Shown piece after piece: positions 7,206 to 12,041 of a stretch of 12,041 bases of DNA. The DNA is taken from assembly GCA_035528905.1 (NCBI GenBank), contig DATKXU010000072.1:1-12041 (forward strand). Reading direction: 5' to 3'. The notes beneath the pieces were generated by a model that was not told where the DNA came from, searched no databases, and saw only the letters and a list, made by a program, of their open reading frames with translations. This DNA is from DATKXU01 sp035528905. Lineage in GTDB: Bacteria > Armatimonadota > UBA5829 > DTJY01. Each line of letters opens with the position of its first letter. Position 1 is the stretch's first letter. The translations under genes and the position numbers were made by a program.

Positions 7206-7580
7206 ATGAAGGCATTCAGAAAGATGCACAACAAGAAGGGTTTCACCTTGATCGAGATCATGATCGTGGTCTTGATCATCGGAATTCTCCTCGCAGTCGC
7301 GGTTCCGAGCTTCCTGAAGGCCAGAGAGACCTCTCGAGCGAAGAGCTGCATTTCTAACTTGAAGCAGATCGAATCGGCCAAGGAGCAGTGGGCGATGGAC
7401 TTCCGGAAGACCGGGACCGACACGCCTGCTGGAACCGATCTGTGGGGGACTGGGAATTACATCAAGGCGGAGCCAATTTGTCCGTCTGGCGGCACGTACA
7501 CGATAGGCAGCGTCGCCACTGATCCCATTTGCAGCATTGGCGTGAACACCGCGGATCCATCAGACGACCATGTGCTGTAA
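7206..7580 (+). CDS. Major-pilin/GspG-like prepilin
   Basis: The protein has 124 residues. A type IV prepilin signal is clear: a short basic leader, then G12 cleaved before F13-T-L-I-E17, followed by a hydrophobic helix to about residue 35. The cleavage and N-methylation would be done by a prepilin peptidase encoded elsewhere. After the helix comes K46-S-C48-I-S-N-L-K-Q, and the C-terminal part holds C92-P-S-G-G-T-Y and C109, a likely disulfide pair. It is smaller than most pilins and fits a major pseudopilin or thin pilus subunit. A strong TAAGGAGGTG ribosome binding site (7185-7194) precedes the ATG, with spacing of about 13 nt from GGAGG, slightly long. It is first in a G-I-J-K-like cluster and is followed by strong hairpins, which suggests higher expression than the genes behind it. 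Confidence 0.88.
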   Translation: MKAFRKMHNKKGFTLIEIMIVVLIIGILLAVAVPSFLKARETSRAKSCISNLKQIESAKEQWAMDFRKTGTDTPAGTDLWGTGNYIKAEPICPSGGTYTIGSVATDPICSIGVNTADPSDDHVL

Positions 7581-7597
7581 GTCCGCACCTTAAGAAT

Positions 7598-7636
7598 TGT
7601 GGGCGCATCCGTGCGCCCACATGTCCATCCGTGGAC
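7598..7636 (+). terminator. Two hairpins with UCCG loops after the pilin gene
   Basis: The first hairpin has a perfect 10-bp stem (7598-7607 with 7612-7621) and a TCCG loop. Immediately after, GTCCA (7623-7627) pairs with TGGAC (7632-7636), again around TCCG. UCCG belongs to the very stable UNCG tetraloop type, although the closing pair here is A-U rather than the optimal C-G. No T-run follows, so partial termination or 3'-end protection of the pilin message is more likely than full termination. Confidence 0.6.
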
Positions 7637-7642
7637 TAGAAG

Positions 7643-7699
7643 GCCGTCCGGTGATCTCGCGCGCGGGAGTGCCGCGATGTGCTGGACGGCTCTTGTTGT
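7643..7699 (+). terminator. Third hairpin after the pilin gene, with a T-rich tail
   Basis: GCCGTCC (7643-7649) pairs perfectly with GGACGGC (7684-7690), and an inner TCGC/GCGA pairing is possible. The 3' arm is followed by TCTTGTTGT. The loop region is long, so as a terminator it would be imperfect. With the two hairpins before it, it fills the gap between the pilin gene and the next prepilin gene. Confidence 0.4.
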
Positions 7700-7807
7700 A
7701 ACTGAATCGCTTTGCTGAACCCTCGCACTAATAGCGCCGGGGCACGACGGGTTTCCGACAGGCGGATTACCCAACGGGCGCACATCAAATCAGGGACACG
7801 GTCCAAA

Positions 7808-8203
7808 ATGGCAAGAATCATAAGGAAGAATCGCCGTTCATCAGGTTTCACATTGGTGGAAGTGCTCTTGGTAGTGTTCATGCTGGCGTTGACCGCGTTG
7901 ATGTTCGCGGCCACCTTCCCTACATCGCAGATTTCTCGAATCAAAGCCACGCATATGTCCTATGCGCTGAGTCTCGCCCAGCAGAAAGTGGAAGAGATCA
8001 AATCCGCAGGCTATGGGAATATACAGATCACTCCGACGCCGGTGACCAGCTCCCTGGCCGATATTCCCAGCGGCACACAGACGGTCACCGTGACCCAGTA
8101 CGAGGCGAATATCAAGAAGATTTCGGTAAGCATCGTGTGGTCTGGCTACCGCCAGGTAGGAGGCACGGTGGACCTGGTCACACTCATATCTGATCATGGT
8201 TAG
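7808..8203 (+). CDS. Minor prepilin, PilV/GspI-like
   Basis: The protein has 131 residues. The prepilin signal reads R-S-S-G13, cleaved before F14-T-L-V-E18, and is followed by a hydrophobic helix to about residue 35. The A-L-S-L-A-Q-Q-K-V-E-E-I-K segment just after the helix is typical of the PilV/GspI branch. It would be a minor subunit at the pilus or pseudopilus tip, made as an inner-membrane precursor. The ATG at 7808 is chosen because AGGGA (7792-7796) lies 11 nt upstream and the basic leader then has normal length; an in-frame start at 7712 would add 32 unlikely residues. The next gene starts 6 nt after its stop, so the two are probably translationally coupled. Confidence 0.82.
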   Translation: MARIIRKNRRSSGFTLVEVLLVVFMLALTALMFAATFPTSQISRIKATHMSYALSLAQQKVEEIKSAGYGNIQITPTPVTSSLADIPSGTQTVTVTQYEANIKKISVSIVWSGYRQVGGTVDLVTLISDHG

Positions 8204-8209
8204 GACGTT

Positions 8210-8773
8210 ATGAAAACCGATCTGCTCAAAGGCCAAAAGGGCTTCACAATCATTGAGGCGGTCATATCCGCCGCGCTGCTTTGCATGGTGCTCGTGGGAA
8301 CGCTTATCCTGCTGGTCAGCATGCTCAACATGTGGGCAAGGGGCGCCAGCGGCACCTCCGCGAACACGTATGCGGGCCTGGCCATGAGGAAGCTGGTGCT
8401 CGAGATAGAGGAAGGGACATCGGCCGAGGCGCTCGATATGGCAACCGATCCCGACACGGGGACTGTGTATGGCACGCAGCTGCAGGTGACCTTCCCGTAC
8501 TACAGTACGAGCCTCGGCGCCTATGTAAGGACTCAGCCGGGGTCTACCGCGATCTACTACCTCTCCGGGACGACGGGAAGCGAGAGCACCGGCACTGACC
8601 TGTGGAGGTCCGTGGGCGGGACGAAAACCAAACTGGCAAAGAATGTGGAGAGTATCACCTTTGTCGTCACTAACGGCAGATTGGTGCGCATCAACTTGAC
8701 CGGCAGGGACGTCGCGGGCGGCTGCATCAGCCCCAACTTCCTGCAGCAGAGCGTGAAACTTCGGAACAGTTAG
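8210..8773 (+). CDS. Minor prepilin, PilW/GspJ-like
   Basis: The protein has 187 residues. The leader K-G-Q-K-G11 is cleaved before F12-T-I-I-E16-A-V-I-S, followed by a hydrophobic helix to about 38. The globular part is rich in beta-type, Ser/Thr/Gly sequence, ending in a strand-like stretch with a possible cysteine in GGCIS. Size and position in the cluster suggest the PilW/GspJ role, which pairs with GspI and GspK at the tip; the sequence alone does not prove this subfamily. An AGGA (8202-8205) overlapping the stop of the preceding gene serves as ribosome binding site, 4 nt from the ATG. The PilX-like gene follows after 20 nt. Confidence 0.8.
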   Translation: MKTDLLKGQKGFTIIEAVISAALLCMVLVGTLILLVSMLNMWARGASGTSANTYAGLAMRKLVLEIEEGTSAEALDMATDPDTGTVYGTQLQVTFPYYSTSLGAYVRTQPGSTAIYYLSGTTGSESTGTDLWRSVGGTKTKLAKNVESITFVVTNGRLVRINLTGRDVAGGCISPNFLQQSVKLRNS

Positions 8774-8793
8774 CAAAGTATGGGGAACTGCAG

Positions 8794-10452
8794 ATGACCT
8801 GGGCACGACATATGGGAAAGTCGGATAAAGGCAGCGCGCTGGTAACCGGACTCATCGTAATGCTGATGGTTGCGCTGCTCGGCTGCGCCTACGTTACTCT
8901 CTCTATGAACAACCTCCTCCGCGTGGGCAGGGATGAACGCAGGGCCACAGCCTTCTACCTTGCGGAGGCGGGTCTGGAGTATGTGATCGCTCAGATCCTA
9001 GCGCAGGCGGAGTCCACTGGCGTGATTTCCGCGCAGACCTTCGATACCACAGCCCAGCTCGGCGACCTCTGTTCCGGCGCGACCGGCCAGGTAGTGGTCC
9101 TCCCGGATACCGGCGCGAATACCCTCGCGACGGTCACTTCCAGCGCGACACATCGCGGGATCACAGAGACGGTCCGCGTGCGCTTGAAGATCAAGAGCGT
9201 CGGCGTCTGGAACAACGCCATATTCGCAGGCATAGGTCAGTCCGGTAGGGGCATCAATGGCAACGTGGACATCCGAGGATCCGTCCACATACTGGGCGAG
9301 GGCGATCCGTACTCAGACTTCAACACCAACGGGCAAAGAGACGAAGCAGAGGCGTACATAGACTCGAATGGCAACGGCAAGTACGACTCGGGCGAGCCTT
9401 TCACCGATACCGATGGCAGCGGCATCTGGAGCGACTCCGAACCCTACCAGGACAACAACCTGAACGGCATGTACGATCCGCCGCTGACCGCCACAGAGCT
9501 GGCGACGGACATAAGCGGCACCGCGTATGTAGGCAACAACTACAGCGGAATACCGGCGGACTTGGAAGCGAAAATACCGGCGCTGATTCCAGAGGAGTTC
9601 TCCGGTGAGTGGGTAAAGACGCTCGAAGCCGAGCTTCGTGTCAAGCATGGCAAAGTGAACATCTCCGGCTCGGCGACTGTAGGCAGCCCCAATGTAGCCG
9701 GCAATTCGGTAAAAGAAACACTTGACGGGGTCTACGTCAGCGACGGCTGGGGCGGCAACAAAGGGTCTTCCGGCGTCTACGCCGACAATGGCACTACCCA
9801 GGTCTATGACCTCGGTGACAGGGTCCCATTCCCGGGTCTGATGGATCCTTACACGGACCCGGCTACGGGCATTTCGTATGGCACTCATGAGGCTTACCTC
9901 GACAGTAATTCCCTGACTATCACTGAGAGCGACATCAAGAGCGGCGTCGCTTCCTTCAGCCACTCGGATGCGGCCGGGAATTCTATAGACTGGAATGACA
10001 CCTCAAAGACGCTGACCATTCAAGGCATTGTCCGGATCAACGGAGACCTCGACTTGAGCGCCAAAGGCACGACCATATACTTCGCCGACAGCGGCACGCT
10101 GTTCTCCAAGGGGACGGTCAAAGTCCACGGAAGCGTTATGCCGAAGACCATGTTCCCGACTGCGGACGCGATGGGCTGCATAGCGAAATACGACATCGAG
10201 TTCGCGACAGGCGGCGGCGAAGCCCAGCTCAAGGCAGCCGGCGCCTGGTACGCGCAGAGAACCATAAAGAGCGCGAAGCAAAACCAGTTTGCCGGCACCT
10301 ACGTCGCCAACTACTTCGAACTGGGGACGAACGTGCCGAACATTTACCAGGTTCCTGCGCTCGCACAGAACCTTCCTCCCGGGATGCCGGGTGGAGACAA
10401 CATCACGGCCGTGTACATATTGAGCTGGGTGCACGTGCGCCCCGGCGTTTAG
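8794..10452 (+). CDS. Large PilX/GspK-like pilus protein with EF-hand-like calcium loops
   Basis: The protein has 552 residues. The N-terminus matches the PilX_N pattern: K12-G13-S-A-L-V, a hydrophobic helix near 15-38, then R-D-E-R-R-A-T-A-F54-Y-L-A-E-A-G60-L-E. Position 5 after the glycine is T rather than E, as in GspK-type subunits. Residues 175-228 hold four acidic loops spaced exactly 15 residues apart, of the form DxNxNGxxDxxE. The rest has repeated glycine-rich strands (for example INGNVDIRGSVHI and VRINGDLDLS) that suggest a beta-solenoid or bactofilin-like fold, and a C-terminal part resembling the DUF7305-type domain found on some PilX-like proteins, recalled from memory. It would sit at the pilus tip or in secretion. 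GGGGAA (8782-8787) lies 6 nt before the ATG; a second in-frame ATG exists at 8812. Confidence 0.8.
   Translation: MTWARHMGKSDKGSALVTGLIVMLMVALLGCAYVTLSMNNLLRVGRDERRATAFYLAEAGLEYVIAQILAQAESTGVISAQTFDTTAQLGDLCSGATGQVVVLPDTGANTLATVTSSATHRGITETVRVRLKIKSVGVWNNAIFAGIGQSGRGINGNVDIRGSVHILGEGDPYSDFNTNGQRDEAEAYIDSNGNGKYDSGEPFTDTDGSGIWSDSEPYQDNNLNGMYDPPLTATELATDISGTAYVGNNYSGIPADLEAKIPALIPEEFSGEWVKTLEAELRVKHGKVNISGSATVGSPNVAGNSVKETLDGVYVSDGWGGNKGSSGVYADNGTTQVYDLGDRVPFPGLMDPYTDPATGISYGTHEAYLDSNSLTITESDIKSGVASFSHSDAAGNSIDWNDTSKTLTIQGIVRINGDLDLSAKGTTIYFADSGTLFSKGTVKVHGSVMPKTMFPTADAMGCIAKYDIEFATGGGEAQLKAAGAWYAQRTIKSAKQNQFAGTYVANYFELGTNVPNIYQVPALAQNLPPGMPGGDNITAVYILSWVHVRPGV
9316..9477 (+). repeat. Four tandem EF-hand-like loops (45-bp period)
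   Basis: The loops begin at D175, D190, D205 and D220. Each has acidic or amide residues at loop positions 1, 3 and 5, glycine at 6, and three end in glutamate at 12 (E186, E201, E216). The fourth lacks the final glutamate and ends at D228-P-P. This spacing matches isolated calcium loops of dockerin or EF-hand type without intervening helices. Calcium binding is inferred. Confidence 0.75.
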
Positions 10453-10459
10453 AATCTCC

Positions 10460-10488
10460 TTGTAGGACTGGCTAAATCCTGGTATATT
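10460..10488 (+). promoter_or_regulatory. Promoter in front of the VanW-family gene
   Basis: TTGTAG (10460-10465) and TATATT (10483-10488) are exactly 17 bases apart; the -10 box matches at five of six positions. Transcription would start near 10495, so the RNA would begin just before the hairpin region and carry a leader of about 65 nt. Confidence 0.5.
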
Positions 10489-10507
10489 AATAGTGAGAAG
10501 GCTCGAG

Positions 10508-10545
10508 CCCTTCCCCGCCATAGGCGGACGAAGGGTTTTTTCTTT
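10508..10545 (+). terminator. Intrinsic terminator between the prepilin cluster and the VanW gene
   Basis: CCCTTC (10508-10513) pairs with GAAGGG (10530-10535); inside it CCGCC (10515-10519) pairs with GGCGG (10523-10527) around an ATA loop. A run of six T, then C and TTT (10536-10545), follows directly. It can end transcripts of the prepilin cluster. Because the nearby promoter lies upstream of it, it may also act as an attenuator for the VanW gene. Confidence 0.8.
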
Positions 10546-10559
10546 GGCGGGGTGGACGG

Positions 10560-11888
10560 ATGGTCTCGCGTGGTCTCCGTATAGCAGCAGTAGCGGCGGT
10601 TGCGATTCTCTCGCTTGCCATCGGGACGGCCGTAGCTCTCTTGAGCGGGGATACTATACACCCAGGCGTCCTTATAGGTGGAGTTGATCTGAGCGGCCTG
10701 AGTATCGAGCAGGCGGAGAGCCGGCTGCGTCTCCAAGCTGCTGAGGCAGCGCGGGCGCCACTGGCTCTGAGATACGGTGGAGAAACCTTCGATACAACTG
10801 TCGGCGAGCTGGGCGGCCGGATGGATGTCCGGTCATCCGCTCAGGCTGCTTGTCGCATAGGGAGAGAGGGAGACTTCTTCAGGCGCATAGGGGAAGTGAT
10901 CTCAGCCCGACGGAGCGGGGTTGAGGTTCCCGTCGTTTACGCATTCAGTGAGGATGCGGCTGCAGCGCGCCTGCAAATGGTAGCCCGGAAGATCGAGCGG
11001 CCGCCGGCCGACGCCAGGCTGGCCGTGGAAGGCAGCTCAATCAGGGCGATTCGGGAGAAGCCGGGGATCAGGGTTGATCTCGAAGAGAGCCTGACACAGA
11101 TTGCACGGGCGATCAATGCCGGCGCGAACGACGTGGACCTGGTTATCACGACGGCCACTCCCAAAGTCACGGTAGCTGACTTTGAGGGCATTGACGGCGT
11201 GATAGCTTCGTACTCGACGCCGTACAAGCCGTGGCAGCGCGACAGGACACACAATCTGAGAATTGCGTGCAGCGCTATCAGCGGCACGCTCGTAAAGCCG
11301 GGCGAGGTCTTCAGCTACAATAAGGTCGTCGGTCCCAGACTGAGGCGATACGGCTTCCGGGATGCGCCCATCTTCGTGCATGGTGAGGTGGAGCCCGGGA
11401 CCGGCGGAGGAGTATGTCAGGTCTCGACAACCGTGTACAACACCGCCCTGCTCGCAAACATGGAGGTGCTGAAGCGTTCCCACCATTCACGGCCTGTGGT
11501 CTACGCGCCCGTCGGCCGGGACGCGACTGTGGCGTATCCGTATCCGGATCTGAAGTTTAGGAATACGAGCGAGGCGCCGATCTACATTCTTGCCTGGGTG
11601 GCGAAGAGGACCGTCGCCGTGAGCGTCCTCGGCAAGACGGTCGCAGGGCAGGAAATCGAGATTATCACGGTCGGCCACAAAGTGATCGGGTTTCCCGTCG
11701 TCGAGAAGGTTGAGGAAGGCATCGAACCCGGAGCAAGCATTGTCCGCAAAAGCGGGCGAGCGGGCCACAGCGTGTCCGTCTACCGTCTTGTCAAGTCCGG
11801 CGGTGAGATCGTGAAGCGGGAGCTCATCTCGAAGGACTACTACAGGCCCGAGAGCCGGGTCGTGGCCGTGCCGGCCGCGCCGATGTAA
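10560..11888 (+). CDS. VanW-family envelope protein with C-terminal G5 domain
   Basis: The protein has 442 residues. An N-terminal membrane anchor or uncleaved signal spans about 5-29. It is followed by a region like the putative peptidoglycan-binding domain often found ahead of VanW (about 30-210), the VanW domain (about 225-360) with the conserved E-P-G-T281-G-G-G-V-C286-Q-V-S-T-T-V-Y-N stretch, and a G5-like domain (about 375-435) with E-K-V-E-E-G-I-E-P-G. VanW proteins occur in some glycopeptide-resistance clusters but are widespread in envelopes without resistance, and their reaction is not established. The domains suggest action outside the membrane on cell-wall polymers; C286 is a candidate functional residue. 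No vanHAX-type genes are nearby, so resistance should not be inferred. The likely ribosome binding site GGGGTGGA (10549-10556) overlaps a segment able to pair with the leader. Confidence 0.87.
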   Translation: MVSRGLRIAAVAAVAILSLAIGTAVALLSGDTIHPGVLIGGVDLSGLSIEQAESRLRLQAAEAARAPLALRYGGETFDTTVGELGGRMDVRSSAQAACRIGREGDFFRRIGEVISARRSGVEVPVVYAFSEDAAAARLQMVARKIERPPADARLAVEGSSIRAIREKPGIRVDLEESLTQIARAINAGANDVDLVITTATPKVTVADFEGIDGVIASYSTPYKPWQRDRTHNLRIACSAISGTLVKPGEVFSYNKVVGPRLRRYGFRDAPIFVHGEVEPGTGGGVCQVSTTVYNTALLANMEVLKRSHHSRPVVYAPVGRDATVAYPYPDLKFRNTSEAPIYILAWVAKRTVAVSVLGKTVAGQEIEIITVGHKVIGFPVVEKVEEGIEPGASIVRKSGRAGHSVSVYRLVKSGGEIVKRELISKDYYRPESRVVAVPAAPM

Positions 11889-11927
11889 GGCGGCGTCACT
11901 CGTGCGTGTAGGTTTGTCAAACATGTG

Positions 11928-12041
11928 TTACACCACCTCCTGGTAATGACGGAGCATCTGGGATGCGGAGCGCCACCCATGGGCCATCAGCGGCTGGCGG
12001 TTGGATTCTCCAAGGTAGCGGTTGAACTGGTCTTTGATATA
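11928..12041 (-). CDS. C-terminal end of an unidentified gene running off the right edge (partial)
   Basis: On the - strand, 37 codons are open from the window edge to a TAA at 11930-11928. The visible protein ends in H-G-W-R-S-A-S-Q-M-L-R-H-Y-Q-E-V-V. By hand count 28 of the 37 codons end in G or C, as expected for coding sequence in this genome. A second - strand frame is also open here but ends fewer codons in G or C. I do not recognise the protein. The gene converges on the VanW gene, 39 bp between the stops. A weak dyad (GTGTA 11906-11910 with TACAC 11929-11933, plus GTTTG/CAAAC) lies between them, with no T-run. Confidence 0.5.
   Translation of the reverse strand, partial: YIKDQFNRYLGESNRQPLMAHGWRSASQMLRHYQEVV

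Noticed and set aside
6722..7229. Several overlapping frames of 80-147 codons in the spacer before the pilin gene
   Set aside because: They read through the heptad and octad repeats, lack ribosome binding sites and resemble no protein; the repeat translates into low-complexity residues.
7841..8806. Leftward frame of 321 codons across the prepilin genes
   Set aside because: It is antisense to two prepilin genes with clear signal motifs and has His/Arg/Gly-rich shadow composition.
10560..11888. Glycopeptide resistance locus, because of the VanW domain
   Set aside because: No vanHAX ligase, dehydrogenase or dipeptidase genes and no two-component regulators are present; VanW proteins are common without resistance.

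Overview
The window is a stretch of bacterial chromosome, moderately GC-rich by eye. It carries nine genes that are complete or nearly so, all on the + strand, plus two gene fragments on the - strand that run off the two edges. The lineage cannot be fixed from this sequence alone. Short prepilins of the SCISNLKQI type, a DUF6785-like polytopic membrane protein beside TldD/TldE, a PilX-type protein with acidic calcium-loop repeats and a VanW/G5 protein together suggest a non-proteobacterial phylum such as Armatimonadota or a neighbour. That is inference.

Layout. Positions 1-523 hold no convincing + strand gene. They do hold a near-consensus sigma-70 promoter on the - strand, an approximately 150-nt leader, and a long hairpin that covers the ribosome binding site and start codon of a gene running off the left edge. 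From 524 to 1870 there is a radical SAM enzyme with an N-terminal B12-binding-type domain. From 1962 to 6720 there is a tight operon with its own promoter: TldD (metallopeptidase, HExxxH intact), TldE/PmbA (partner with a degenerate site) and a polytopic membrane protein recalled as DUF6785/DUF6784-like. From 6721 to 7205 there is a gene-free spacer with a terminator-like hairpin and a compound short tandem repeat, 7-bp units passing into 8-bp units.

From 7206 to 10452 there is a prepilin cluster whose order resembles GspG-I-J-K of type II secretion or type IV pilus systems. It has a small major-pilin-like protein, a row of hairpins, a PilV/GspI-like protein, a PilW/GspJ-like protein, and a 552-residue PilX/GspK-like protein with four consecutive EF-hand-like calcium loops. 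The ATPase, platform, secretin and prepilin peptidase genes are not here and must lie elsewhere. After an intergenic segment with a promoter-like element and an intrinsic terminator comes a VanW/G5 envelope protein (10560-11888). A gene tail on the opposite strand closes the window.

How the genes may work together. TldD and TldE are known to form a peptidase that trims or degrades peptides, and the co-transcribed membrane protein may move the peptide or its product. The prepilins probably form one minor-pilin tip complex, with the calcium loops stabilising the K/X-like subunit. The VanW protein probably acts on or near peptidoglycan. No mobile element, CRISPR array, tRNA or rRNA was seen. I do not see a clear, previously undescribed multi-gene system. 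The most interesting points are the overlapping RNA helices in front of vanW, the calcium-loop ladder in the PilX-like protein, the hairpin row behind the major pilin gene, the compound heptad/octad repeat, the partly preserved active site in TldE, and the promoter plus start-codon hairpin at the left edge.
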